From positions 19,701-83,700 of the forward strand of contig JAUXQT010000107.1 in the NCBI GenBank assembly GCA_030682135.1: DNA of 64,000 nucleotides, given 5' to 3'. The notes beneath the pieces are model-generated. The model worked only from the letters and a program-made list of their open reading frames with translations, was not told where the DNA came from and did no database searches. Of this stretch, positions 26,363 through 35,278 are shown in pieces (position 1 is the stretch's first letter; each line of letters starts with the position of its first letter). The DNA is from Nitrospirota bacterium. GTDB lineage: Bacteria; Nitrospirota; Nitrospiria; Nitrospirales; Nitrospiraceae. Position numbers and translations under genes: made by a program.

Positions 26363-27043
26363 ATGCAAAGGGTATTGAGAATCGGCCATCGTGGGGCCGC
26401 AGGCCATGCCCCTGAAAACACCTTGGCTGCGATTCACAAAGGAATCGCCCTCGGAGTCGATTTCGTGGAGATCGACGTACGTCGCACTGCGGACGGCGTA
26501 CTCGTGATCCTCCATGATGAGTCAGTGAGCCGCACGACCAACGGAACAGGACGGGTCGATCGCTTGTCGCTTCATGAGGTCAAGACGTTCGACGCGGGCA
26601 ACGGCGAACAGATTCCGACGCTTGAGGAAGTGCTGACAGAGACCGATGGACGAGTGGGGCTGATGCTGGAACTCAAGATAGAAGGAATCGCTCAGCAGGT
26701 TGTCGAAGCGGTCCACAGGGTGGAGTTTACAAACGCTGTCATCTATGCGTCTTTTTTACACGATGAACTAACGCATATTCGGGCGGCCGACCCGAAAGCC
26801 TCTCTCATGGTGCTCTTCGACCATGTGCCACAGTCTCCCGTCTCCCGCGCGATCGCATATGGACCTTCACATGTCGGTCTCCGGCATGACACAGCCACGC
26901 GCCGTCTCGTCGATGCATTCCACCAAGTGGGCCTGGTCGTATGTGTCTACACGGCAAACTGCCCCGGTGACATCCAGCATGCACTTTCCGTCGGTGTCGA
27001 TGGCGTGATATCGAATTTTCCCGAACGCATTACCTGCCAGTAA
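26363..27043 (+). CDS. ugpQ: Glycerophosphodiester phosphodiesterase
   Basis: Hydrolyses glycerophosphodiesters from phospholipid deacylation to glycerol-3-phosphate and an alcohol. The 226-aa TIM barrel has IGHRGAAGHAPENT (catalytic His near 8), EIDVRRTADGVLVILHDE (metal Glu/Asp and second His) and a C-terminal VCVYTANCPGDIQHALSVGVDGVISNFPE. There is no signal peptide, so it is the cytosolic UgpQ type. AGGAGC precedes the ATG. Together with the patatin-like gene it makes a phospholipid-turnover pair. Confidence 0.94.
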   Translation: MQRVLRIGHRGAAGHAPENTLAAIHKGIALGVDFVEIDVRRTADGVLVILHDESVSRTTNGTGRVDRLSLHEVKTFDAGNGEQIPTLEEVLTETDGRVGLMLELKIEGIAQQVVEAVHRVEFTNAVIYASFLHDELTHIRAADPKASLMVLFDHVPQSPVSRAIAYGPSHVGLRHDTATRRLVDAFHQVGLVVCVYTANCPGDIQHALSVGVDGVISNFPERITCQ

Positions 27044-27094
27044 TTCCTCACGTCACTTCCCGTGGCCAGACGTGTCTCGATGCCTGGCAGACTC

Positions 27095-28156
27095 CTAAAA
27101 GCGATACTGAAGACTGAGGGACGTATTCGTATTGAAAAAATCGCGCGTGGAGGCATTCGATGATCGCTGGCTCCGCTGAACTCCCAGCGTCATCGCTGTG
27201 GCCTGACTCACCTCATAACGCAGTTCCGCAGACCCCTGATGCGTCGTATCGATCACCCCTCGATTCGAATCCCCGACAATCTCGCTGGTAAAGACTTTCC
27301 GTCTGTAGGCATAGCCGAGGGTGACGGACAGGGACCTGCTCACCTGAGCCGTGACCCCGAGCGACGCAAAATGCTGGCGATAGGAGACATCGTCCTTGAA
27401 TTGGACGTCCTGTTGCCCGTCTGCTAATCCTCGTTCGTAAAGATAAGCCGTCGCGAGCGTGAGCCACGAGTTTAGGCTCCACTCCAGTTGTGATCCCGAC
27501 GTCCAGAATATCGTGTCCCGCTCAGCAAACACGTCATTGAATTGGCGAAGTCCGTAGCGGCCGACCAAAGTGGCCGTAAGATGCTCGTTCAGACGGCGCT
27601 CCAGTTGTAGCCGCCAGATATGGGAGGTCACCCGCTCTTCTTCATCCAAACGTTGTCCCGTACGCCGTTCATGGTTCGGGCCCAGGAAGAGGTTCGGCAC
27701 ATAGCGATAGCGAAGAAGAAGAGACGTCTCAGAATCGAGCGCCTGTTTCACTTGAATCCGGTAATTTCCATGATTGAAGATGGGATTGTCGGTGAAGATG
27801 AAACCATGTGCTTTGAGCGAGACTTCGGTCTGACCGAGATGCGTGGGATGCGAGGTATGTCGGACATCGAGAGACGGCTCCCAGACAACGTCGCTGGGCT
27901 TCTGCACCGGCACAATGGCCGGCTGGCTGGGATCTTCACTCAAACTCAGCCGTCGGGACGACGACAGTTCGAACACGTTGTCGGTATAGAGAACCTTGGC
28001 CTCCGCTAGGGCAGACCAGTCGGCCGCTGCATCACGAGGCGCAAAAAGATGCGCAGTACATAGGAACAAAGAAAGCCCGCCCAGAATCAGGCTGCACGAA
28101 CGCAGGCCATGTTTCTGAGACGGCCAAAAGACCGAAGGTAGAGCAATTTCTGCCAC
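27095..28156 (-). CDS. Outer-membrane beta-barrel protein
   Basis: The 353-aa protein has a hydrophobic signal segment (about 20-44, ending DAAADWS), then alternating-hydrophobicity strands to the end and a C-terminal RYRF, the outer-membrane insertion signature. Strand-like stretches such as TLGYAYRRKVFTSEIVG and SAELRYEVSQATAMTLGVQ suggest 12 or more strands. It resembles the barrel proteins that accompany exopolysaccharide export, but no polysaccharide gene is adjacent, so substrate and role are unknown. It is convergent with the phosphodiesterase gene. Confidence 0.8.
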   Translation of the reverse strand: MAEIALPSVFWPSQKHGLRSCSLILGGLSLFLCTAHLFAPRDAAADWSALAEAKVLYTDNVFELSSSRRLSLSEDPSQPAIVPVQKPSDVVWEPSLDVRHTSHPTHLGQTEVSLKAHGFIFTDNPIFNHGNYRIQVKQALDSETSLLLRYRYVPNLFLGPNHERRTGQRLDEEERVTSHIWRLQLERRLNEHLTATLVGRYGLRQFNDVFAERDTIFWTSGSQLEWSLNSWLTLATAYLYERGLADGQQDVQFKDDVSYRQHFASLGVTAQVSRSLSVTLGYAYRRKVFTSEIVGDSNRGVIDTTHQGSAELRYEVSQATAMTLGVQRSQRSSNASTRDFFNTNTSLSLQYRF

Positions 28157-28228
28157 GCGTCTTCTTCAGTGAGGACCAGAGAAATACATGAGGTCATGCC
28201 TATAACGAGGCTACCGAATGGACAGCAT

Positions 28229-28588
28229 CTAGGCCGCGCGCTTCGAGACGTCCATCATCACTCTGGTCAGCGCACCGCTCGCGTCTGTGAAGGTGCCACC
28301 CAGCGCCAACGCTTTCTCAGCGCCGGCGACGTCGCCAGCTTTTTTCATGGTGATGACGGAGGCGGCCTTACTGTGGAACTCCGTGTGAAGGCGATGAATC
28401 TGCTGATAGTCGCCAACAACCAAGGCCTGCTTCCCCTCACCTTCGAGCCATTTGCCGAAATCGCAGACATTGTTTTTCTGCACGGTGGCGACATCGAGCT
28501 CTAGCTTCCCATCCATAAACTCACGAAACTTCGTTTTCCACTTGCCGTGCGCCCCAATCGCCGCCGTAATCGCCTCTTTGAGCGTCAT
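28229..28588 (-). CDS. CZB-domain (chemoreceptor zinc-binding) protein
   Basis: Stand-alone 119-aa CZB domain: His14 in AHGKWKTKF, Cys42 in CDFGKWLEG, and His65/68/72 in IHRLHTEFH match the zinc ligands. In chemoreceptors and diguanylate cyclases CZB senses zinc or, through the zinc-bound Cys, hypochlorite. As a free-standing cytoplasmic protein its output partner is unknown. GGAGGGAAT seven bases before ATG 28588 fixes the start; the frame to 28609 is not needed. Confidence 0.85.
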   Translation of the reverse strand: MTLKEAITAAIGAHGKWKTKFREFMDGKLELDVATVQKNNVCDFGKWLEGEGKQALVVGDYQQIHRLHTEFHSKAASVITMKKAGDVAGAEKALALGGTFTDASGALTRVMMDVSKRAA

Positions 28589-28695
28589 CGTATTCCCTCC
28601 GTTCAACATGGACCGATATCGTAACGCTAACGATATCGGTTACTCACGAAGAGAACTTGAGGTGCAATCAGCGGTATGAAGTGGGTCAAGGTGTC

Positions 28696-29142
28696 TTACT
28701 TAACACCAGCGAAGGAACGCACGTAGAGCAGCACGTGCCAGGCTTCCTCTTCAGTGAGGACCAGGGGGATGAACGAGGCCATATCGGTTCCCGGACTCCC
28801 GTTTTTCAGGATCCAAATCAGTTCGCCATCCGTCCTCGCCGCTTGCCACACTTTGTCGGTGAAATTGCGCGGCAGCTTGCCGACTAGGCCGGGAATATCC
28901 CCGAATCCCTTCCCGTCTTTGCCGTGGCAGGTGGCGCAGAAGGCCTTGCCGTGAAAAATGGCCTTCCCTTTTTCAACATTCTCGGGCGTTGCCTCGAAGG
29001 GGTTTGTCCAGGTCCTGGCTTCCTCGATCTTGTCGATCGGCACTCGTGGCTTAAGCACGGCTTGATCAGCCCCAAAGGCTGGAGCGCCCCACCAGCCGAC
29101 CGGAGTTGTCGCAACCACCATAACCAGGAAGTACCGATACAT
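28696..29142 (-). CDS. Monohaem cytochrome c
   Basis: Periplasmic c-type cytochrome, 148 aa, with a signal peptide (1-24, ending AFGAD). There is one CATCH haem-binding motif near residue 70 and a Met ligand candidate in GTDMASF near 119. Class I fold: KGKAIFHGKAFCATCHGKDGKG and a C-terminal helix EEEAWHVLLYVRSF. It is the next gene downstream of the DUF1264 lipoprotein gene and belongs to a small redox group with the di-haem peroxidase further upstream. Confidence 0.92.
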   Translation of the reverse strand: MYRYFLVMVVATTPVGWWGAPAFGADQAVLKPRVPIDKIEEARTWTNPFEATPENVEKGKAIFHGKAFCATCHGKDGKGFGDIPGLVGKLPRNFTDKVWQAARTDGELIWILKNGSPGTDMASFIPLVLTEEEAWHVLLYVRSFAGVK

Positions 29143-29192
29143 TCGCTTACCCTCACACTTCGCAGCCCATCATCGCTAGTGGACAATCGACA

Positions 29193-29229
29193 GGGACCAG
29201 CCTCATCCACAGAAGACAAAGCTGGTCCC
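29193..29229 (-). other. Inverted repeat, possible transcription end
   Basis: GGGACCAGC and GCTGGTCCC (9 bp, perfect) are separated by 19 bases, just downstream of the DUF1264 gene on the minus strand. No T-run follows, so this is a weak terminator candidate or mRNA 3'-end structure. Confidence 0.4.
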
Positions 29230-29240
29230 CTCTATCGATC

Positions 29241-29759
29241 CTACTTGTCTGAATGACCTGGGAACTTATGCCCAAGGGATTGCGGGAAAGTCACGGTACC
29301 ATCCGGGAATTCCTGCCCATGCTGCCACAAGTGATAAATCACCCCGTCTGTTCCTGCAGCAATTTCTGCCACCTTGGCCGCCTGGTCGGCCGGCATATCG
29401 AGGATCTGGACGCGGCCCGTGGCGATCTCGACTTTATGGTCATGGAAATGGCGATGCCACTGGATCGCGGGCAGCTTTCGCGTAAGATCCTTCGCGACGA
29501 AATATTCGATGGCCACTAATTTGGCTTTGGGATCGGTGGAATCGAACAGCAAACATTGGAGAATCTGGTCTGAAACCCCCTTACAGTAGTGATGGAACGG
29601 CCCACCAGGGGTCCCGTCGGCCATCATGTGCGGGGCTTGCACGTGGATATCGAATCCTTCGACCGGAGATTTCGGCTCCCCGCTGACAGCCTTCTGCGGA
29701 GCCACTCCGGCACATCCGATCGCCGCAATCGCGACCATGGCAAGCAGACCTTTTCTCAT
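29241..29759 (-). CDS. DUF1264 (OBAP-family) lipoprotein
   Basis: The 172-aa protein has a short signal ending AAIGC, an acceptable lipobox, so it is probably a lipoprotein. The mature region matches DUF1264, related to plant oil-body-associated proteins: HHYCKGVSDQILQCLLFDS, KLVAIEYFVAKDL and a C-terminal IYHLWQHGQEFP. Function in bacteria is unknown. AGGAGGTC ten bases upstream fixes ATG 29759; the frame to 29825 is upstream noise. The gap 29760-29942 holds no further gene. Confidence 0.85.
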   Translation of the reverse strand: MRKGLLAMVAIAAIGCAGVAPQKAVSGEPKSPVEGFDIHVQAPHMMADGTPGGPFHHYCKGVSDQILQCLLFDSTDPKAKLVAIEYFVAKDLTRKLPAIQWHRHFHDHKVEIATGRVQILDMPADQAAKVAEIAAGTDGVIYHLWQHGQEFPDGTVTFPQSLGHKFPGHSDK

Positions 29760-29942
29760 CACAATAGACCTCCTGAGGTTGGGGTTGGTTGACCGAACTG
29801 AATTGACCTGTTCATCTAAACCCATCTGTCGGCTTCAACATGGTGAGAGCCAAGCACACACGAATGGATTCATGTATCTCTGTCATTTCACGATTATTTT
29901 CTCCCGTCACCACTCAGCTGAGACCAAACCATTACTTCTCAA

Positions 29943-31022
29943 CTACTTAAGCAGCTTTGGCATCTCAAACTTTATCGGCTCCCCAGTTAACGACTTGAGA
30001 AATGCCACCACATCAGATTGTTCATCTGGCGTGAGGCCCAAGGGCTTCACATGGGAACTCAGATTCGAATTTGGGCCACCTCCGCTATTAAGGAACGCGA
30101 CCACCTCATCAAGCGTCTTGAAGGCTCCGTCATGCATGTAGGGCGCCGTCTCGACAATGCTCCGCAGCGTCGGCGTCTTGAACGCGCCTTTGTCTTTATC
30201 CGCTTTTGTCACATAGTAGCGCCCCAGATCCTCTTTCAGCGGACCGACCTGAGGGACACCGAGATTATGGAATTGGTTATCGGTGAAGTTCGGTCCGTTG
30301 TGGCAGAGGATGCAGCGGGCCTTGCCTTTGAAGAGGGCCAGACCTCGCACAGCTGATTCATCCATGGCTTTCACGTCGCCGGCGACATACTTATCGAAGG
30401 CGGAATTCGTGGAAATGACGGTCCGTTCATAGGCAGCGATAGCCTCGGCAATCCCTTGCAGGTTGACCTCGGTCCCGAAGACGGCCCGGAACTGCTGCTG
30501 ATAGCCCTTGACCTTGCTCAGCTTGCTGACGACGTGCTCATGCGTCTCTCCCATCTCGATCGGGTTCTGGATCGGCCCGATGGCCTGCTCTTCCAGCGAG
30601 CGGGCTCGGCCATCCCAAAACTGAACGTGATTGAAGGCCGTATTATAGACTGTGGGCGACTGCCGTCCTCCCACACCGCCGTCGATCCCGATGGAGGTCT
30701 GGCGAGGATCGGCAAATCCGGTCCCAGGGTTATGGCAGAAGGCACAGGAGATCGCGCCACTCTTCGACAGGCGGCCATCGAAGTAGAGTTGCTTGCCGAG
30801 GTCGACTTTCGCCTTGTAGTTCAGATTCGTGGAGGGAGTCGGAATCGATGTCGGGAGTGGGCCGATATCAGGAACCGTCACCCCATCGACCGTTACCGTT
30901 CCATGCGGCGCGGAGCCGGACGGCGAGGCATCAGCCGACGGCGGGCCATCGAACAGGGATACCGCTGTTGCAGAAATCACCAGCCCAACCAGGCTGACAG
31001 CCAACGCTCGCTTCGTCGTCAT
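29943..31022 (-). CDS. Di-haem cytochrome c peroxidase, MauG/CcpA-type
   Basis: Periplasmic di-haem peroxidase, 359 aa, reducing hydrogen peroxide with electrons from a small cytochrome such as the neighbouring one. It has a signal peptide (about 1-33) and two CxxCH sites: CAFCH near 95 and CILCH near 237. Supporting segments are LGKQLYFDGRLSKSGAISC, YNTAFNHVQFWDGRA and PTLRSIVETAPYMHDGAF. GGAGG is seven bases before ATG 31022 but only one before the ATG at 31028, so the former is preferred. Confidence 0.93.
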   Translation of the reverse strand: MTTKRALAVSLVGLVISATAVSLFDGPPSADASPSGSAPHGTVTVDGVTVPDIGPLPTSIPTPSTNLNYKAKVDLGKQLYFDGRLSKSGAISCAFCHNPGTGFADPRQTSIGIDGGVGGRQSPTVYNTAFNHVQFWDGRARSLEEQAIGPIQNPIEMGETHEHVVSKLSKVKGYQQQFRAVFGTEVNLQGIAEAIAAYERTVISTNSAFDKYVAGDVKAMDESAVRGLALFKGKARCILCHNGPNFTDNQFHNLGVPQVGPLKEDLGRYYVTKADKDKGAFKTPTLRSIVETAPYMHDGAFKTLDEVVAFLNSGGGPNSNLSSHVKPLGLTPDEQSDVVAFLKSLTGEPIKFEMPKLLK

Positions 31023-31111
31023 ACTCATTCCTCCAGGGTTCAGACCCATCACAATCTCACCAGTTCTACTGCGCCCGAACATACCATGGACCGACTCGTT
31101 TGGACACAGAA

Positions 31112-31708
31112 CTACCGAACCAGGGTGGATTTCATTAAACTATCTGCCTGAGGAGGCGAGAATCCCTGATACCCTCGGTGGCGTTCTGCGAGTTCCAATA
31201 CAGAGAACGGCTGACCGTCCACCACTTCCGGCACTGTGAAGATTTGCCGCAACTGCCCACCACGGGCCCCGACAATCTGGCCGGTAAAGGCCACCCCTTT
31301 GGCTTTCAACCGCTCCATCGCCAACTCGATATCTTCGACTCGCACCGCGACATGATGAAAGACCTGGTCGCCGAACGTATTCACCCAAGCAGGGATGATG
31401 CTGGTGCGGCCCCGTTCGTCGGAATAGGCCTGATCCACGAAGAGCGCGGGATACCCGACCTTCCGATAGACCTTCGCGTACCAGTCTTCATACTCGATCG
31501 TTTCACTGTACCCATAACCCAGCCTCGTGAACTCCTCCGCACGCCGGTCGATGTCCAGCGTCCTCAGCGTGAGATGGTCCGCGACCGGATAGAAGCCAAC
31601 CCCCGCTTCCTCCAGCAAGGCGCGTAGCACCTTGGCAGCCCGATTACTTGATACATACTTCTCGATCATCCTCTCGATGAGCCCATCCAACTCCACCGCG
31701 TGATCCAT
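31112..31708 (-). CDS. VOC-superfamily (glyoxalase-fold) metalloenzyme in a lysine-catabolism operon
   Basis: The 198-aa vicinal-oxygen-chelate protein has paired beta-alpha-beta3 modules. Probable metal ligands are His45 (VADHLTLRT), His118/119 (QVFHHVAVRV) and Glu172 (VLELAER), the two-His-one-Glu triad used by HPPD and HglS-type dioxygenases that act on 2-oxo acids. GGAG eight bases upstream fixes ATG 31708. It lies 28 bases after the aldehyde dehydrogenase gene. A 2-oxoadipate dioxygenase-like role is attractive by context but unproven. Confidence 0.78.
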   Translation of the reverse strand: MDHAVELDGLIERMIEKYVSSNRAAKVLRALLEEAGVGFYPVADHLTLRTLDIDRRAEEFTRLGYGYSETIEYEDWYAKVYRKVGYPALFVDQAYSDERGRTSIIPAWVNTFGDQVFHHVAVRVEDIELAMERLKAKGVAFTGQIVGARGGQLRQIFTVPEVVDGQPFSVLELAERHRGYQGFSPPQADSLMKSTLVR

Positions 31709-31736
31709 GTTGGCGACTCCTTTCCCTGATATCCCG

Positions 31737-33266
31737 TTACTCTCCGAATGTGATGCCCTGGGCCAACGGCATGTCGCCGCCCCAGTTGATCGTGTTCGTC
31801 TGCCGCCGCATGTAGGATTTCCAGGCATCCGAACCGGCCTCCCGTCCTCCGCCGGTTGTTTTCTCTCCGCCGAACGCGCCGCCGATTTCAGCACCGGAGG
31901 TTCCCAGATTGATATTGGCGATCCCGCAATCGCTGCCGGCTGCAGACAGAAACTGCTCGCTCTGTCTGAGGTGGTTGGTGAACAAGGCCGACGAGAGGCC
32001 TTGCGGCACATCGTTCTGCATCGCAATCGCGTCATCGATGGTCTTATAGGTCATGAGGTAGAGAATCGGAGCAAAGGTTTCCCGCTGCACGATCGGCCAA
32101 CGGTTTTGCGCCAACACAATCGTCGGCTCGACAAAATTTCCTGGCCCGGGAAGCACCTGCCCACCACAGAGAATCTCTCCCCCTTCCTTCTTGATCTCCT
32201 CGATGGCCTCTTGATATGCGTGCACGGCGGCCTGATCGATCAGAGGCCCCATCAGCACGCCGGACTTGAGCGGATCTCCGATCTGTACCTGTTTGTAGGC
32301 CGATACCAGACGGGACACCACGTCACCATATTGTGTCTCCTGCACAAACAGTCGTCGCGTAGTCGTACAGCGCTGGCCTGCTGTGCCGACTGCGCCGAAG
32401 AGGATGGCCCGAATCGCCAGGTCCAGATCGGCAGTTTCATCGACGATGACGGCATTGTTTCCGCTCAGTTCCAACAGCACCCGTCCAAGCCGTTCTCCCA
32501 CCGCTTGCGCGACCTGCCGACCGACTGGAACAGACCCGGTAAATGAGATTAAGGGCAGCCTGCCGTCCCGCACCATCGTCTCGGCCAGATCGGTACGATC
32601 CGTAACGACAAGCGAAAATATTCCCGATACTCCCTGTTGCTTCATGACCTGATTGCAGATCCGCTGAACGGCAATCGCGCAGAGCGGCGCTTTCGGCGAG
32701 GGCTTCCAGACCACGGTGTCCCCGGCGATGGCCGCTATGAAGGCATTCCAGGCCCAGACTGCCATGGGAAAGTTGAAGGCCGTCAGGACGCCGATCGGCC
32801 CAAGCGGATGCCACTGTTCGTACATGCGATGGCTGGGCCGTTCAGAATGCATGGTCTGCCCATACAGCATGCGCGATTGGCCGACCGCGAAATCGGCCAT
32901 GTCGATCATCTCTTGCACCTCGCCATCCCCCTCAGCCTTGATCTTGCCGACCTCCAACGAGACGAGGCTACCCAACGCATCTTTCTTCTCCCGGAGGGCC
33001 TGGCCGATCAACCGGACCACCTCGCCTCGCTTCGGTGCCGGCACCAGGCGCCATTGTGCGAATGCCTGCTGCGCCTCCCCTACCACCCGCTCGTAATCGG
33101 CTGCCGTAGCCGGAACCACCCTGGCAATCACCTCTCCCGTCGCGGGATTCCTAGATTCAAGCCTCTCCGAGCCGGACGATGCCGACCACCAGCCTGCTCC
33201 AGCACAGGCCCCTGGATTCACGTCACTGAGCCCCAGCTCCGTCATAATCTCCAGTGGCTGCTTCAT
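31737..33266 (-). CDS. ALDH7-type aldehyde dehydrogenase (alpha-aminoadipic semialdehyde dehydrogenase-like)
   Basis: NAD(P)-dependent aldehyde dehydrogenase, 509 aa. It has [21 protein letters not shown], catalytic Glu in LELSGNNA and catalytic Cys300 in GQRCTTTRR. The insert [29 protein letters not shown] is characteristic of the ALDH7/antiquitin group, which oxidises 2-aminoadipate-6-semialdehyde. ATG 33266 overlaps the upstream dehydrogenase stop by four bases (ATGA), so the two are translationally coupled. Confidence 0.93.
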   Translation of the reverse strand: MKQPLEIMTELGLSDVNPGACAGAGWWSASSGSERLESRNPATGEVIARVVPATAADYERVVGEAQQAFAQWRLVPAPKRGEVVRLIGQALREKKDALGSLVSLEVGKIKAEGDGEVQEMIDMADFAVGQSRMLYGQTMHSERPSHRMYEQWHPLGPIGVLTAFNFPMAVWAWNAFIAAIAGDTVVWKPSPKAPLCAIAVQRICNQVMKQQGVSGIFSLVVTDRTDLAETMVRDGRLPLISFTGSVPVGRQVAQAVGERLGRVLLELSGNNAVIVDETADLDLAIRAILFGAVGTAGQRCTTTRRLFVQETQYGDVVSRLVSAYKQVQIGDPLKSGVLMGPLIDQAAVHAYQEAIEEIKKEGGEILCGGQVLPGPGNFVEPTIVLAQNRWPIVQRETFAPILYLMTYKTIDDAIAMQNDVPQGLSSALFTNHLRQSEQFLSAAGSDCGIANINLGTSGAEIGGAFGGEKTTGGGREAGSDAWKSYMRRQTNTINWGGDMPLAQGITFGE

Positions 33267-34351
33267 CGGTATGAGGCTCCAAACCGGTTTTCGAGAAAAT
33301 CGTGCAGCGGGAACGATTCCTGAGTCACGAACCCCTTGTACCGTTCAGGAGTTTGGAGCACGAGGTCAGCGACGGCACAGAGGCTGGAAGCGGTTGTCAC
33401 TTGAATGGCGGACCAGAGCTTCCCCTTAATACATTGGGGATAGATTTTCTTCACATAGTTCTCCTCAAACAACGCGCCGTCTCTCATTCCAGTCACGGAG
33501 GCATAGATCAGCACGACATCTTGCAATGTCTGCGGGATCGCTCGTTCGAGGATGCGTTTGAGCGTCTCACGATCCTCGTTCAGCTTCAGATCGTTCATCA
33601 ATAGGTGAATTTTCTCGCAATGGCCCGGATACCGGAGCGTCTTGTAATTCATGGTCCGGACTTTTCCCGCATAGGTATCCGCCAACGTACCCAGTCCTCC
33701 AGATGTGTTGAACGCTTCGTAGAGAAGTCCATCCACCTCGATCGTCTCATAACCTTCAAGGGGCTGTAGAGATACCTTCTCGCCTCCCTCAATGCCATAA
33801 CAGATATTGCCGTATTCATTGATGAGCCCATCGGTCGACCAGGTCAGCGAATACTTGAGGGCATTACTGGGATGCACCGGCAGGGCTCCGACCCGCATTT
33901 TGACCGTATCCACCCGATCGAAATGGGTGATCAGGTCCTGCGTCACAACGCTGATGAATCCGGGAGCCAGACCGCATTGCGGCACAAAGGCCTGCGGTGA
34001 GTCGGTGCTCAGGACCTTGACCTGATTGGTGACCTCGACGTCCTCGGTCAGATCAAAATAATGCAGCCGATGTTCCCGGGCCAATCCAGCGACAATGGGA
34101 TTGCAGAAATAGGGGAGGCTCGACAGGACCGCATCGAATCGATGCGCCGTCAGGTAGGCGCTGATGCTGTCGGGATGCCGGACATCAAGAAGCAGGGGCG
34201 TGACTCGCGAGAGACCGAGTTCACGAACGAACCGCGTAGAGGCATCGAGGCTGATATCCCCAAGCGTGACCTCATAATCACCGTTCTCCGATAAGAGACA
34301 AGCGACCAGCGATCCAATCTTTCCAGCACCGAGGATCAGCACGCGATGCAT
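33263..34351 (-). CDS. Saccharopine dehydrogenase-family protein (lysine 6-dehydrogenase-like)
   Basis: The 362-aa Rossmann protein has [17 protein letters not shown] at 4-20 and the saccharopine-dehydrogenase C-terminal domain ([39 protein letters not shown]). The length fits lysine 6-dehydrogenase or a single-domain LOR/SDH enzyme rather than the bifunctional form. It would yield 2-aminoadipate-6-semialdehyde (as piperideine-6-carboxylate) for the coupled dehydrogenase. GAGG six bases before ATG 34351 fixes the start; the frame to 34363 has a GTG and no ribosome-binding site. Confidence 0.88.
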   Translation of the reverse strand: MHRVLILGAGKIGSLVACLLSENGDYEVTLGDISLDASTRFVRELGLSRVTPLLLDVRHPDSISAYLTAHRFDAVLSSLPYFCNPIVAGLAREHRLHYFDLTEDVEVTNQVKVLSTDSPQAFVPQCGLAPGFISVVTQDLITHFDRVDTVKMRVGALPVHPSNALKYSLTWSTDGLINEYGNICYGIEGGEKVSLQPLEGYETIEVDGLLYEAFNTSGGLGTLADTYAGKVRTMNYKTLRYPGHCEKIHLLMNDLKLNEDRETLKRILERAIPQTLQDVVLIYASVTGMRDGALFEENYVKKIYPQCIKGKLWSAIQVTTASSLCAVADLVLQTPERYKGFVTQESFPLHDFLENRFGASYR

Positions 34352-34372
34352 GGGAGACCTCACATGTTCTAA

Positions 34373-34494
34373 CAGGATGCTGAAAAAGTCCGCCAGCGGC
34401 GTTCTCGCTTCACGAAGAGGCTCAACGTGCCAACTAGTACGCCTCGCCTCTTCGCTCGCTGCGGCCTTGCTGGACGGCCTTTTTGAGCATCCTG
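34373..34494 (+). repeat. Palindromic ~120 bp dispersed repeat, copy 1
   Basis: Imperfect palindrome with outer arms CAGGATGCTGAAAAAG and CTTTTTGAGCATCCTG, followed inward by CCGCCAGC and GCTGGACGG, plus an internal GGCCTTGC block. It matches copies at 35110, 38271 and 62086. It lies in the gap upstream of the saccharopine-type dehydrogenase gene. Confidence 0.88.
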
Positions 34495-34859
34495 TGGTTG
34501 TTCGGGCCGCGGTGCCACTCGGAGTATTGTGGCCGTTTTTTTCGCATACACCGAGTTTTTCCGCAGCCTGCTAAGTATACTCCTGACTGAGCGCTCAATG
34601 AACATCTCGTGAGCGGTTCCTTTGACGGTACCATTGCTCCTACTCGATATCCTCCCTCGGCGAGGAACAGTCAATATCCAGAGAACAATTGAGACCATGG
34701 CCCATGGAGACAGTCTGTCCATACCGGCAGAACAAGACCGGTGCCGGCACGAGTCTGGGCCAGAAGCAACGGTCTAATTCGTTGATTTCACTGATGGTAT
34801 GAGCTGTGAACGGGAAAAGGAGTTTGTGATAGGCTGATACACCACCAGGAGCGGCGATT
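34495..34859. other. Intergenic stretch without recognisable gene
   Basis: About 365 bases between repeat copy 1 and the ImmA-type gene. Short frames occur on both strands but none has a ribosome-binding site or a recognisable product, and those on the minus strand run through the repeat. No clear promoter or hairpin was found. Confidence 0.6.
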
Positions 34860-35108
34860 ATGTTGCGCATGCCTTCCCGAGTCGTGCTCCCCTTCGGCTA
34901 CCGGATATCAGTGCGGCAACTGTCCGATACGGAGATGGACCGTCGTGACCCCGATGCCGACGGTATCTGGGACGATGCGACTAAAACCATTTTTCTTCGC
35001 AAGCGCTTGCCCGTGACCAGACGGCGCTACATTCTAGCCCACGAATTGGGCCATGCCTGGCTCGACTGGCAGCACCGGTATTTAGACACCGGCAAAGCCA
35101 AAAACTAG
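34860..35108 (+). CDS. Minimal ImmA/IrrE-like metallopeptidase
   Basis: Only 82 aa, but it has the zinc-peptidase motif HELGH (residues 60-64) in the context RRRYILAHELGHAWLDW, preceded by WDDATKTIFLRKRL, as in ImmA/IrrE (M78) domains. A third zinc ligand further along is not obvious, and the helix-turn-helix partner usual for the family is absent. AGGAG precedes the ATG. The stop is followed directly by repeat copy 2, so it may be a shortened domain or a toxin-like stand-alone protein. Confidence 0.7.
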   Translation: MLRMPSRVVLPFGYRISVRQLSDTEMDRRDPDADGIWDDATKTIFLRKRLPVTRRRYILAHELGHAWLDWQHRYLDTGKAKN

Positions 35109-35109
35109 C

Positions 35110-35233
35110 GGGATGCTGAAAAAGTCCGCCCGCTTCGTTCTCCCCTCGAAAGCATCCTCAACGTAGCCAGGGGCTACGCCTCCGGTGCTTCCATCGGCTG
35201 CGGCCTTGCTGGACGGACTTTTGGAGCAGCCTG
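35110..35233 (+). repeat. Palindromic ~120 bp dispersed repeat, copy 2
   Basis: Same family as copy 1: GGGATGCTGAAAAAGTCCGC at the left end and GCTGGACGGACTTTTGGAGC at the right end. The internal palindrome is GTAGCCAGGGGCTAC. It begins right after the ImmA-type stop codon and lies downstream of the convergent EVE gene. Confidence 0.88.
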
Positions 35234-35278
35234 CGTAAACGCTCACCCTTGTGCCACATATTCTTTTCTTCACACGAC

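Noticed and set aside
34369..34722. Minus-strand frame through the repeat upstream of the saccharopine-type gene
   Set aside because: Half of it is repeat sequence; no ribosome-binding site, no homologous motif.
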